A DNA stretch of 64,000 bases from Gavia stellata (GCF_030936135.1 NC_082595.1:14831930-14895929); one strand, 5' to 3'; positions 41,655 to 53,083 are shown, counted from the first letter of the stretch. Notes: generated by a model from the sequence alone, not told the origin. A program made the numbers and translations.

Positions 41655-42260
41655 TTAGCAGCACACCAGGTCAACAAGAGCCCGAGGTGGGGGGAGCACA
41701 CGATCTTCGCCCTGCAGCCCTCGGACTGCCGCCCCGGGGGGGCTGCGCCGGGCCCCGCGCACCGCCCCTGCGGAGTGCCGGGGCTGTGCAGCGCCGGGGA
41801 CCTCCCGGCACCCTCCGGAGCTCCCGGGGAAAAGCGCCGGGCTCAGGAGAAACGATGGGGAGGAGGCGTCACCTTCCCTCCCTGGCGAGCCAGGAAACCA
41901 CCCAGGAAAGTCGCGTCCGTCCCTTCGGTCGGGGTCTTGGCACAAGCGCTCCCGCTCCTCTCCACAGGCGAAGGGCGCTCACCGCTGCCTCGGGCCGCCC
42001 CGGAGGAGGACAGCTGCCTGGCCGGCTGCGCCCTGGCCGGGGCTGCTGGACGTGTGCTGCCCCTGCTCCCACCCGTGCCCCGCCAGCCCTCCACCCGGTG
42101 TGCCCGCCGGCCGCCCCGAGTGGCGAGGCCCCCCCCGGCCGGGGCCAGCGGGGCGCCGGTGGCAGCTCCTGTGGCTTCGCTCCGCGCCGCAGCAAAGCCC
42201 GCGGGTCCCCGGCCGGGCGGCGAGACGCGCTCGTCCCTCCTGAGCGCCAGGACACTTATG
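41655..42260. promoter_or_regulatory. CpG island 4 (large)
   Basis: About 600 bases of very high GC and CpG. Frames of up to 236 codons are open on both strands, with proline/arginine/glycine-rich low-information composition, so none is called as a gene. Confidence 0.75.
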
Positions 42261-42439
42261 ACGGAAAGTTTGTTTCACTGCTGCTTGGGCTGGTTGTAAA
42301 ACCGCAAGGCTTTAGGGAGTCGCAGCGTCTTAAAACTGCCTCTTCTGTCTCTCTTCCTTGGCAATAATCCCTTTCCTTAAAATAAGGAGCACACCACCCC
42401 CGAAACACACATGCACACGCACAACTACCAGATGTTACA

Positions 42440-42545
42440 CATGAACATTAAAAAGCGAGTTAAACGATCAAAGGGGAGAATCAAATCTCTGCAACTCTTT
42501 CAGACACTTTATTGATCAAATTAAGTCATTCAGCGCCTCTCTCCC
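42440..42545. promoter_or_regulatory. candidate element with TCF/LEF-type site
   Basis: GATCAAAGG at 42,466-42,474 matches the TCF/LEF word WWCAAAG with good flanks. TTGATCAAATTAAG follows about 45 bases downstream. Wnt/TCF repression of SIX3 is established in vertebrate head patterning, so the site is relevant, but a single word is weak evidence. Confidence 0.3.
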
Positions 42546-42714
42546 CCTCCCCTTCCCCAGACTACCTCTTTTAACCACAAAACTCACACGCAAGCAAAAA
42601 TCGGCCCCCTTCGCGATCCCCCCACGCCCAGGTAAGTGGATGGAAACGCGTGCGTGTTTTCCCCTGCTGCTACCAAAGATCTTGATGACAGCTAATTTCT
42701 AGAGCTGCGGTCTC

Positions 42715-43000
42715 GCCAGTGACCCGGGGCTTCGGCTTTGCAGAAGGCGCAGGACCCACGCGTGAGCCCGCAAAACGAGGGAGAGGTGGTGCTTTCAGCC
42801 TGGCCCCGCTCCTCTCCCTGTCCCGCGGGGGCCTGGCCGCCCCCACAACCACCCACGGCCCCCCCACGCCGCCCACTGCGCGGGGACCGCCGCTGCCCGC
42901 GGACGTCGCACACGGGGGGTCCGCCAGCTCCCAAAGCGCTGGCCGGCTCCTCCCGGCGGGTACCCGGGTGCGGGTGTGTTTGCTCTAAAGCCTCAACCCG
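42715..43000. promoter_or_regulatory. CpG island 5
   Basis: A GC/CpG-rich stretch with several multi-frame open readings. No gene is recognised. Confidence 0.65.
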
Positions 43001-43830
43001 AGTCCCGGCCCTGAATTTCATTTCAATCGCACCGCCAAGAAAAGTGCCGGCAGCCAGGACGGCTGGGGAGTGTAAAAGCCTTTCTGCCTTGCAGGCGGCG
43101 GAAGGCAAGAGGAGGATTTGGGGTCAGACGGACGAGGGGGTGTTCTGTGAAATGGCAACAAGAATTCTTAGTGCTCCCTCAAAACACTACCCGCAGCTGA
43201 AGAGCTTGCCTTCCCTTGAATGCTCTGTAAACAGCAACAGGGTTAGTGGTGAGCTCCGAGTCTCTGTTCGGATCTACCTGGAACCCACGATTTTCACAGG
43301 CAGAAACAGGGGAAATCGGGCTGTGAATGTGCGGAGGGGAGACCCTCCCACCTCAGCAGCATCCATCGTGTTTTCAAGTGAAGTGTCAGAAGCGCTGGAA
43401 TAAACCCGGCGCTGGAAGCTTTCCGCCAGCCGCTCTTGAATTGGTCCTCCACTCTCTCAGAACTGGTCTGTGCCTACCTGGCTCTTGACTTCAGCTCTCT
43501 GAAGTCCTTGTATAGTTTCACCACCCTGCTTGCAACTGTGTCCCCGCAGAGCCGTCCTGCTCACCGTCCCCACCCCAGCCTCAAGACGTCCTTCGCCCTA
43601 TTGATTTGCGCTATGGCCAAACAGGGCGAAAAGACGAGAATTGTATTCGACAGATGCTGCTCACTCGTGAATAACAGGTTCAGCGCATACGGTATCTCTC
43701 GCCATTATCCTGTAAGTTAATATTGAGTAGCAATAGCTGTCTAAATATCAAAATCTATTTATAGGGGATGCAGAGCTATGACCTCCCCGTCTGACCTTCA
43801 GGAACCGCAGGCTGGAAAACAGGGCAAAGG

Positions 43831-43850
43831 AAAAAAAAAAAAAAAAAAAA
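43831..43850. repeat. poly(A) tract, 20 bases
   Basis: An uninterrupted run of 20 A just before a CpG island. No retroposon body is recognised. Confidence 0.9.
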
Positions 43851-43879
43851 GAGGAAAAGCCCAGGATTACAATGGAGAT

Positions 43880-44520
43880 TTGTGCGTGGCGGAGCCGGGC
43901 TGGGCTGCCTTTGTTCCGAAATCCTGAGGGGGACTTGAACCTTTAGGACGGCACCGGCCCCGCGGCCCCGGGGGGGAGCGGCTCTGCCCGACTTCTCTGT
44001 GTCCCCGCCGTGATCGCGGTGTTGCTTCGTCCACTTCTGCCCATCTGCAAAAGTTTTTTTTTCACATTACCAAAACAAACAAAAAAAAACACCCAAACAC
44101 ACAAAACCACAAAAAACCGATGGGAAAAGACAAACCAGCGCCGTTGATTAACCAGCAGGTCTCAGCGCGAGCGGGGGGAGCTCAGCAGAGTGCGGACCCA
44201 CAGCCTGGGAAATCATTTTGCACGAGCGGAAATGGGGGGGTCTACTTTCTTATTTTGCGGCTCCGAGCTTCCCCAACACAAACGGGGGGTGCGGGGAGGG
44301 AGGGAAGGAGGTCTTGTGGCACCTTCCCACCCCCGCCCGGGCAAGCAGCGGGGCGGAGGGGGCCGGGCGGCCCCAGGCGCTGCCCGGGGGTACCCGGGGC
44401 CAGCGGCAAGGCGAGTGTCGGGGCCCTGGGCCGGGACTCCGTGGCATCCCGCGCCCCCCAAAATCGCCCCCCCCCCCCTTCCCCACCGGCGGGGGGAGGG
44501 TGCTCTGTAGGGTCCCAGAG
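43880..44520. promoter_or_regulatory. CpG island 6 with A/C-rich interruption
   Basis: CpG-rich on both sides of an AC-rich stretch at 44,050-44,115. It contains a run of 12 C at 44,467-44,478. Open frames are compositional. Confidence 0.6.
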
Positions 44521-44572
44521 CAGGGACCGGTATTACAAAGTGCATCCCCTCGAGGGTGGGGAAGAGTGGCAA

Positions 44573-44591
44573 GGGGGGGGGGGGGGGGGGG
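44573..44591 (+). repeat. poly(G) tract, 19 bases
   Basis: The longest G homopolymer in the window. It has quadruplex potential and is prone to length error in sequencing. Confidence 0.9.
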
Positions 44592-44734
44592 ATCCCAAAG
44601 TACTTTTTGTTTTTATGGAGCCATCGAGAGCTCGCCCAGTCTTGTTAGAGAACACCGGTAACAGATTTTCGGTAACAGCCTGAATTAACAACCGCGTAGA
44701 ACTAGACCAACTGTGAAGCCGCCCTCCCCCGCCC

Positions 44735-45010
44735 CAGCCCCAGCTCCCGGCATTAACATGGCGCCTGCGAGCGAGGGAGGCACTTTTCTCGATGTTTAGC
44801 AGTTGGAACGTGCTCCCTGAAGGTCACACCAGGCAACGCGCCCGCTGGCTGCCGCACGGGGCGAGGGCGCGGGCCGGGCCGGCGGCAGCGGCCGGCAGCC
44901 CCCGGAGCCCCCGGCAGCGCCGCGCCCGCCCCGGCCGCCATCCCGCCGGGGACAAGAGAGCGGCCAGGAGCACGGGGCGGTCTCCCACAGCCAGATGTGC
45001 CCCGGCTCGG
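44735..45010. promoter_or_regulatory. CpG island 7
   Basis: A short CpG-dense stretch. A minus-strand proline/arginine-rich frame overlaps it but carries no domain. Confidence 0.6.
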
Positions 45011-45529
45011 CTTCCCCCCCCTTCTCTTCCTGCGTCTATAAGGGAATCGTACCCAGCTCCCCTTTTTCTCTTATTAAGAAAAAATAAAAAATACCGGGGC
45101 TCTGAGGGAGTAATTCCTTGTGTCTGGAAACTAAAAGGCTCAAATCTCCTACGTGACCCCGGTAAGACACGGGAGCGCTGTTCGCAGCTACTTTAAAGCG
45201 CCAGTCTCAGTCGGTTTGGAGGTCGGAGCTACTGTTCTTCGGGAAGAGAAGTGCAGTTCAGGAGGCAAACTCTGTCCCCGGGGCTGTGCGCAGTCTCCCT
45301 TTCCGCCGGCTAAGTGCACCTACCAAGGGAAGAGAGAGAGGCAGGGCTGCTAACCGCCCTGCTCAAATGTTCTCTGCTTTCTCCTACGGGGGGGCTAAGC
45401 AAGGAACAAGCTTCTCTAGCCGCCCGAAAAAAAAATTGAGAAGGGTGATTTTTTTAAAAACCTATTCTTGGCATTTGCGTCCCACTTGAGGAAAGTGTCT
45501 GGAAAAAAATCCCCCAAACTCGACCCAAC

Positions 45530-46320
45530 ACACTTGGCAATAATCTCCTTTTAAGTCTTGGGTCTTGCTACTACATTAGGCTCCGTGATATTGCATTCCA
45601 AAGAAAATAGACTGGGTATTAGAAGAGGAATCTCCTCTTCCTAATGAATATTTACCCTGAGGTCATTACATCCGTAATGGTCCTCGCTTAACTTACCTTG
45701 CTCCCCTCTCTCTCTGCTAGAGGCTGGGATTTCAATCACAATGCCCTCGATTTTAAAGTGCCGTGTACCATTTAATGGCGGGGTGCAGGCAAGGTTAGAA
45801 TATTATTGACTTCATGCGGTATATAAGGTGGATACATTTAAGACTTTTAACTTTTTGTTGCAATGACACGCTGTATTTTTATGAGATACCTATTATGTAG
45901 ACAGAACCATTGTGCTGTAGCTGCCTCACAGTTGCTGGATCGTTTCTATCAGATGAAAGATTTTGAATAGTTTTCTTTCAACAATGCATCCTTTTGGTCT
46001 TGATACAAAGAACGTAGGCATGGTATACACTTAAACAGCTCTGTCACAGAGCAAGATTAAATAGAGTATATATCGAATCCTGTCTGCAGTATAATACGCA
46101 CAGGGAACAGAAAGGAGCTCCCTCCGCCGCTGAAGAAGCCCATTAAGGTCTGATGTCCTGGGAGCATCTTCCAGATTTCCCTTATCTGTGATATTCGCTA
46201 AGCTGTTAAAAATCTTTACAGCCGGGCTTGAAAATCGGCTGTTTCTCACGGCGAGACCGAGTTTGATAACGGCGTCTTTTAACAAAATCTACTGCTGGCG
46301 CTGCGGTAAAGGGGCAAATT
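45530..46320. promoter_or_regulatory. candidate conserved regulatory block with TATA-like word
   Basis: Nearly 800 bases of repeat-free, balanced-composition DNA. It includes TCCTAATGAATATTTACC, CATTACATCCGTAATGG (inverted ATTA-type pair) and a TATATAAG word at 45,820-45,827 that lacks a good initiator 30 bases on. An 84-codon minus-strand frame (46,031-46,285) crosses it without recognisable identity. It looks like enhancer-type conserved DNA. Confidence 0.35.
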
Positions 46321-46329
46321 ATGCTCTTA

Positions 46330-46640
46330 TCTAGTCCTCCATCTCGGCGGCCGCCTGGGCGCTGGTGTGCCGGGGCAGCCCGGCCGATCTCCCGCGCCTG
46401 TCCCGAGCCGGGCGGGTTGTCCCTGCGCTCCCGCGGAGGCGCAGGAGGTGCCCCCCCCGCCCCGCGCCCCCCCGCCGGCGGCAGCCCCGGGGCGGGCGGT
46501 GTCGGCGGGCGGCCGGTGCCGGGAGCGGGGGGCAGGGGGTGCAGCGGCGGGGAGGCTCCGCGCCGCGCCGCGCAGCGCAGCGCAGGGCAGCGCAGCGCAG
46601 CGCAGCTCCCCCTCCAGTGCTCACTCGAGCGACTTGACCG
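46330..46640. promoter_or_regulatory. CpG island 8 with GCAGC pentamer run
   Basis: Very CpG-rich. A run of GCGCA/GCAGC pentamers lies at about 46,569-46,606. Alanine/arginine-rich frames across it are artefacts. Confidence 0.65.
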
Positions 46641-47980
46641 AAGTGCACGTGCTGAGCCCAACTTTCCTCTCCCCCTTTCCCCAGCTTTGTGCTCTCCGCT
46701 GATTGAGTCCCCACATTAAGCTCGAGATCCTTTCTAAGCAACTGCTAAGAAGTCAAGAGCATCCTTGCTTGCTTTCTCTCCGTGGCCTTTCATGCCCTCA
46801 ATTTGTTATTCTACTGACACTTTTCTTAAAGTTAGCGCCTAGCATTGAAACATTAGCGACAAAAGCCCCGGAAAATCTCTCCCTCCTCACCGCTAAATCC
46901 TCTAATGGGTCAGTGCGTGTCGAATTTTTATTTGATTTCCAATAATCTCTAGCACTTCTGTATTAAACCTACCTCAGCCCAGTGCCTCACCTATGGGCTA
47001 TTTTTCAGCTTCGCTTTGGGAAGTAGAGACGCTCAGATTTCCTTCCACGTGCACCCGCTAATTTATAAATGAGTGTATACAGCTGTCTTCGTCTATATCT
47101 ATGTCTCTGTATCTGCAGTAACGCTTTCATTTTGTGTCAAAATAACATATCCTGTCACTCCACGCCAAAAGTATATTTATCGAATGAAATAGCACCGCAA
47201 GCTGCATCTTCTTTATCAAATCTTCATTTCTGTTTTACCCAATTGTTAAGTATCTTTTCATTTCTTTTCCTATTTTAAAATATGTATTAGAGTAATTGTT
47301 ACTTGGAGGTCTTTTGTGTATCTATAGCTCCTTTGATTCGTATCTTTTCCTTTCTTTTAATCTTGTTACGCGAAATTATATACACATTTCTCAGGAAATC
47401 CAAGGAGCATAACTTTATTAAATAAAAACCTCCTAATCCTGGAGTTTTGCAGCAAATACCAATTTTTTTTAAAGTACACGTTCCTAACCCATGTTTTTCT
47501 GAATGAAGACCCCTAAGTCCTCTTCACCTCATGACGCGGATTTTGTGAAATGATTCTTCAGCTCTCTGATTTAAATAAGTTTTAGTGTGAACCAAGAATG
47601 AACATTATCTTCTAACCTGAGGTCAAGTGAAGGGTGATTTACATGACAAAGAATAATGCCCATTTTGTCCAATATGAAACAACTTCACCTTCGGCATCAT
47701 TAAGAAGAATTTAGCACTTTCAGGGCTTTGGGGGCTGGGTTTTTTTTGGTAAATAGTTGGCTATGTATAGCGCAATTTCCCTTTTATAAAACACAGTACA
47801 AAGGCCAACTCCTTGTGCTCTTGAATTTCGGCATTATTTTTATAGCCTTGAGTAGAGCGAATTTGCACCTGCTGGTATTTAAACTTTAGCATATTAGCTG
47901 GGGAGGACTTATCAGCCCAGCGCACTGCCTCGAAACAAATTAACAATCTTCATTAAAGTAAAGGAAGGGGGGAGGGGGGG
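46641..47980. promoter_or_regulatory. AT-rich, repeat-poor block, candidate regulatory DNA
   Basis: About 1.3 kb with no recognisable transposon, between two CpG islands. It contains several TAATTTATAAAT/TTTAAATAAG type words and CATGACAAAGAATAATG near 47,642-47,659 (a SOX-like ACAAAG core). No gene is supported. Confidence 0.3.
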
Positions 47981-48119
47981 AGATGCGACCATTTAAGACG
48001 CTGTCCCGGATCTCCCCGATCTATGCAGGTTCCGAGTGGATTATTTGGGGTCCTTACAGCAGCAGAATTACCGCTTTACTCCCCCTCCCCCCAACACACA
48101 CACTCGCTTCCGAATTTCT

Positions 48120-48840
48120 GCTTGTCTCCGGGCACTTTAACCCTCTCGATACCTTCTCCCCCTCCGGAGCCGTGCCCTGCGGAGGGAGGTGGCGAAGAGG
48201 CAGGGGCACCTCCGCTGCGCTCCCGGGGCTCAGCCCCGGCGGCCTCCCGCTCCCGGCCGGGCCGCTCCCGCCGCACCTCCCTTTAAGGGCACTTCACCGA
48301 AAATCAGGGTGTGCTCTTGGAGGTTTCTTCTCTCTCTTTTATGGCCATTTTCGGCTGAGGTCGCTCCCTCCCTCCCCGCCTCTCCGTCTCACACGCACAC
48401 ATACACACGCACTCCCAGAGCCCGTGAGGAAGGGATCTTAACCCAAGTATCAAACTTACCGCCCGGAGGATCCTGCCTTGAAAAAGTTCTGCTCTCCTGG
48501 GTCTCAGAGTTAAAGAAACGACCGTCATCCCTCATTAAGAGCTCGGGGCTGGGGAGAGGGGCTGCAGGCGGAGGGCCGCGGGCGGGGAGCTCAGCTCCCC
48601 GGCTCTGCCCTCCCGGCTTTGCTGGCTCTGCGCTCCCAGGGGCGCGGGAGACCGAGACCCCCTTCCGCGCAGACGGCTCCGGCGCTCTCGGGACGGGCGT
48701 GCGCTGGACACCGGCCCCGGGATTTATCCCGCGGGCACGGGCGTGCGCACCTAGACGTGCCTCCGCGGGGGGATCCGCGGGCTCCCCGCGGCGGGAGGGG
48801 GCCCCGGGGCAGCGCCCCGGCTCTGCCCGGCCGCCTGCTG
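48120..48840. promoter_or_regulatory. CpG island 9
   Basis: CpG-rich with an AT-richer interruption at about 48,290-48,540. A frame of 256 codons on plus and 171 on minus overlap each other, a hallmark of GC-driven open frames, so no gene is called. Confidence 0.6.
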
Positions 48841-49309
48841 CCTTTTTGGTTTTTTTTTTTTTTTGGGGGGAGGGGGGGGTTGTTGGTGTCGTGTGCTTGT
48901 TCACAGCTACACCGGGGAAGTGGGAGCATTTCGTGTTTACAACCGGCTCCGGCTTGTAATGGTGAGATGTAGTTCAAGCAGCGCTCCTGCGTGTCGCGGG
49001 CTCTTAACTGGAGCTTTGCTCAGTCATTGAGAGCAATAGAAAGTATATGGAAATCAATATATAGACAGTGTGGAGGGCAGATAATGGATTCGAGTCAGTG
49101 AGTGTTATAATCTGCATTATGGGCTTCCTATTGTTTAGACTGAGCACAAATTTCCAAAGGGTGAAGTGTTGTTTGGGGTTCCCCCCCCCCCCGCCCCTCT
49201 TCTTCTTCTTTTTGGAGGGCTTTGTGTGTATAGGGGGAGGGGGGTGTTAAATCCTCCTGCCACAATTATCAGAGTACCCCCCTCTTCCCGCCCGCCCCAT
49301 CTGATTTTA

Positions 49310-49530
49310 AAGGTAGTGCTTTCACGGCGAAGCTAATGACTTTCATTTAATTGAACATGCCCTGATGTAGCGGATTGTTCTCGCAGCCCTGCGCCTTTGT
49401 TGCTTTTGGGGGGAAATAAAGCTAATCAAACCTTTTGTCACGGCCAAATTCTCCCTCAGGGTCTCCCAAACATTTGTTTGAATAATTCACCTCAAGAATT
49501 GAAAATACTAATTGATTTTAAAATGCTAGC
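49310..49530. promoter_or_regulatory. candidate conserved element
   Basis: A repeat-free block with TTTCATTTAATTGAAC, CTTTGTT (49,395-49,401, TCF/SOX type) and AGCTAATCAAACC. Its composition contrasts sharply with the flanking GC/poly-C sequence. Confidence 0.3.
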
Positions 49531-49539
49531 CCGGAGGGA

Positions 49540-49850
49540 CGGGGAGGGGGCGGGGGGGGAGCCTGGAAATTAGAGGCGAAGAGCAAACGTCTACCTGCCG
49601 GCGGCGAAGCCTCCGCAGTCGCTGCCCTCGCCGGGAGCCGGGGCCGGGGCCGGGGCCGGGCTGCGCCCCCCCCGCGGACGGCGGTGCCCCCGCCGCTGCC
49701 GGCCGCACGCTCCGTCCCCTCCCTCGGCCTCTTCTCCCCCTCCCCGCGCCGAGTCACCTCGGTCTCGGATGCTCCGCTAAAGTGCCGGCGGTGGCAGGGG
49801 TGGGCTCCGCCGGGCGGGGAGGGGATCCCGGTCCGGGCGCCTCGGCCCCA
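49540..49850. promoter_or_regulatory. CpG island 10 with short GGGGCC repeat
   Basis: A CpG-rich island that includes about four GGGGCC-type hexamers at 49,637-49,661. Confidence 0.65.
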
Positions 49851-49859
49851 TTCAGGGAA

Positions 49860-50145
49860 GAATTTTGATGCGATTCATTAGAAGTAACGAGTTGACATAA
49901 GGTAAATCTACATCGAGGGGGCCTTTCTTTGAGTGCATGGGGAAGCTTCATTAACCATCGCTAACAAGGCGTGCAAATGCTCTGATTGGGCAGCTTTCTT
50001 GTAACGCCAGGGCCTTAGCAGGATGCCCACCTAATGAGGGTCACTACAAGAGCCTGATAAAATATTCAAATTTTCCGTCGCACCAGGAACTTTGCGCTAA
50101 AGGAGAAAGTTGAGGCAACTGCGTGCTTGTTTACCTTGGGAAGGC
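49860..50145. promoter_or_regulatory. candidate conserved enhancer block
   Basis: Repeat-free sequence with octamer-like GTGCAAATG (near 49,972), CCTAATGAGGG, AATATTCAAATTTT and a forkhead word TGTTTAC at 50,128-50,134. The clustering of homeodomain/POU/forkhead-type words between CpG islands suggests an enhancer. Function is not shown. Confidence 0.35.
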
Positions 50146-50384
50146 ACACTCGGGGGAGAAGGCATCTAGCTCTGACATCTCCAGCTCCCAGAAAAGCCCC
50201 GAGCTGGATGGTCGCTGCTTTTTGGACGTTTAGTTGTTGAATTCGTCGACAGATTCCCCCCCGCCTTCTCTCGTTTCCCCCCGTCTAATTATGTTTCTCC
50301 CGGGTTTAATGCGCTGATAAATAACTAACTTGTCTGCGAGATTCCATGCTTTTTTTTTTCTTGCTTTTTTTTTTTCCCCCTTGA

Positions 50385-50740
50385 AGAACAATTATTAAAA
50401 TCAGCCTGATGGCTTTAATGGTACGTCAATCATTTCAAAGTTGCTGTTTGTTGCTAATATGTCAGCCTCTGTACACATCACCGCTACTTTCCTCGCTGCC
50501 GCGTTTAAAGGCTGCCCCCCCCCCCCCGATTTGTTTCCTCAAGTTTTCATTGCTAGGTTACGATTTCTAATTAGAGCTAAGTATTTCACTTAATATTTAA
50601 TTTAGACGCCCAGCACATATATCATACCTAGATCAGTCAATCAAGTGTCCCTTGTTGATAATGCTACATCATTAAGAGTTGTGTTTAATTCAGGAGCAAG
50701 CGACTGCACGGCTGCTGCTGCTGCAGAGCAGGTAACTTTC
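50385..50740. promoter_or_regulatory. candidate conserved enhancer block
   Basis: It contains GGCTTTAATGG, a PBX-type word on the minus strand (GTCAATCA at 50,425-50,432), TTTCTAATTAGAGC and TACATCATTAAGAG. A run of 13 C (50,515-50,527) splits it. No repeats or coding potential are seen. Confidence 0.35.
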
Positions 50741-51059
50741 GGCTGGCGGGAGCTGCCAGCAGATCCAGAAGGATGCGGGGGAGCAGCCCAGCCGGCTCCG
50801 GCGCCTCCTCGGGAAAGTTTGCTGCTTCCCAACCGGCACCTCGCCGCGGAGGCGAGCTGCGCTCCTTTTCTCCCTCCTTTCAAAAAAAAAAAAAAAAACT
50901 CTCACGTTTTCCTCCCCCAGCCTCTGTGTTTACCCAAAATGAAGTAGTGGGGGGTGTCTCCAAAAGTTTAACTCGGAAGCTGGAGCACTGTTTTGGACCG
51001 GTAATAAAATACCCCCTTCGGCTTCTAAAACCAATCCAAACCGTTAAGAAAATCACTTG

Positions 51060-51330
51060 CCCACTTGTTCCTTAGCACGACCGGTGCAGCACACATCGCA
51101 TCAAGAGGGCTGTATTACGGGAGCGGAATGGGCCACATCTCACACACCCATCAAATGCGCATTCATTTATCTCGGGAAGTCGTGACTAAAAAGAGAGGCA
51201 GAGGACGAAAGAGAGAGAAAGAGGGAAGGAAGGAGGAGGATAGATGTGTTTGTAAAAACAGCATCAGTGCAAAATTGTCGGCGCTTGCCACTGAAGACTG
51301 ACAAAAATTCAATTAAATCGTAATAATAAG
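51060..51330. promoter_or_regulatory. AT-richer block with purine-rich insert
   Basis: It holds CATTCATTTATCTCGG, a short GAGAGAAAGAGGGAAGG purine stretch and CAATTAAATCGTAATAATAAG. It may be regulatory. No gene is seen. Confidence 0.2.
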
Positions 51331-51683
51331 AATAAAAAGGCTAACAAGACCAAGGCGATGGGTTCTCCTTTACCTGCCCCGGGCTCTCCCTCGCTCCCCC
51401 CTCGCCTTCCCCCTCGCCGCAGCCGCGATGCTGCATTTTCCGCTCGCCGGTACCTCGACTGCTACGCCCCAGCCCCGTCTGCACCCCTGCCTCCCCTGAT
51501 AAAAAAATAATCAGCCCTTGCAAGCGTCGACTGAGTCACTCCAGAGTCAGGATTAAGGGGCACTAACTAGGCAGCAGAAAATCGCAGCCTCCTGGGAGCG
51601 ACCATCAAAACAAGCAGTGAAATAAAAGGGCTTCCCCCTCTTCTTCCCTTCCTCTCCCCGGCAAAGTCCTCCAGGTTGGCAGC

Positions 51684-51724
51684 CCGACACACACACACGC
51701 ACACACATCCACACACGCACACAA
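51684..51724. repeat. (CA)n-rich imperfect microsatellite
   Basis: ACACACACAC units interrupted by CGCACACACATCCACACACG. It is a simple repeat. Confidence 0.9.
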
Positions 51725-51929
51725 CTTCGCCAGGCTCCCTCCAGACGAGAGCACAGGCTTGTCCTGGTTTATCTAGGGGAGGTTTTTGGGGAGCGGGGGA
51801 GTTGCTCCCCTGCCCTGCAGAGCCACATGTCATTCTAGCAGCTAAAACAATGAATCATGTGGGATGAAGTAAGATTGACTGGAAACGGACGGCAGGTTCC
51901 CCAGCCCGGAGAAGATGGCTATCGGCAGC

Positions 51930-52310
51930 GGCGGGAGGGGGGGGGGGGGCGCCTGCCACCGCCCCGGGCCCCCGAGACCCAGCGCTGGGGTGGTGAAGGG
52001 CTGAGGGGGGGCCCCGAGGCAGCGCACCCCCGCGGGGCTCCCCCGCGGGACCTCCGCCTGCCCGTAACAAACTTACAGGATCCGGAAAGGATTTTCCCAG
52101 CCGAGAGGGCAGCCTCTGCCCAGCCCCGTCCGCCGCCGTGCTCCCGCTCCTGCTGCCGCCGGCCGCGCCCGGCTGGGCGGCCCGCTCCGCGCGCCGCTCC
52201 GCGCTGCCCCGCGCGCCGCTCCGCGCCGCTGCGCGCTGCCGGCGGCGCCGGGGGCCGGCGGCTGCGCCCGCCCGGCTGCTGCGGCTCGGCGCCCGGCGGG
52301 TCCGGGCTCG
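51930..52310. promoter_or_regulatory. CpG island 11
   Basis: Very CpG-rich with 13 G at 51,937-51,949 and CGCGCCGCTCCGCG repeats near 52,186-52,232. Overlapping frames on both strands are compositional. An AT-richer block with AATTATCTGCTTGC follows at 52,340-52,450. Confidence 0.65.
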
Positions 52311-52819
52311 GCATCAGCCGATCCCATTGACAGTTCGCAGCCAGCAGCTGCAGTCATTAAAAGCCATTTACACCCTGGCCTCCTCACACAAAGCTCGAGC
52401 GCCAACAATTATCTGCTTGCACATTTCAGGACATGAGAGTGTGTCCCTAACAGGCTTAGGGGAGCGCTGAATCCCCGGCCGGGCTGGGCAAGCACCGGAT
52501 CCGCTCCCCGAGGTCCGGCTAACGACCACCGCGCCCCGGTGCCCCGCGCTGGCGAGCCGCGGGAAGAGGCGCAAACACTTCAGGATGCTGGCTCCGTCCT
52601 TGCAGGAGCTCCTGGCTGGCGGAGCTCCTGTGCTGGACGTCCGCGGGCTGCAGTAAGACCTTGATATTAGCTGATAGGCACATCAGGGGTGAGGGTTTGT
52701 TTGGCTTTAAGCACACAGACGCACGCACACAGAGCAGACGTGCGTTGAAATGCCCTACAGAAGGGTGTTCTGGAAGGAAGATTTTCACCAGAAACGCAGT
52801 TGCTGTACGTTTCATAAGT

Positions 52820-53083
52820 CGAAAGAGAGGGAGAGAAAGGAAGAAAGAGAGACAGAAAGAAAGACAGAAAGAGAGAAAGAAGGAAAAGAAGAGAAAGAAA
52901 GAGAGAAACAGAAAGGAAGAAAGAAAGAAACAAAGAAAGAAGGGAAAGGAAGGAAGGAAGGAAGGAAGGAAGGAAGGAAGGAAGGAAGGAAGGAAGGAAG
53001 GAAGGAAGGAAGGAAGGAAGGAAGGAAGGAAGGAAGGAAGGAAGGAAGGAAGGAAGGAAGGAAGGAAGGAAGGAAGGAAGGGG
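52820..53083 (+). repeat. polypurine (GAAA)n-(GGAA)n microsatellite
   Basis: About 125 bases of imperfect GAAA/GAGA repeats lead into roughly 135 bases of uninterrupted GGAA (52,946-53,082, about 34 units). All plus-strand frames stay open through it, giving spurious lysine/glutamate/arginine-rich proteins, and the minus strand gives serine/leucine/phenylalanine/proline-rich ones. None is a gene. The array lies about 2.8 kb upstream of the SIX3 start codon. Confidence 0.97.

Noticed and set aside
39740..42299. Long open frames (up to 236 codons) on both strands
   Set aside because: They overlap each other in several phases within CpG islands, are Pro/Arg/Gly/Ala-rich and show no domain, so GC bias explains them.
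45820..45850. TATATAAG as a core promoter
   Set aside because: No initiator at the expected distance, and the word sits in AT-rich candidate enhancer DNA.
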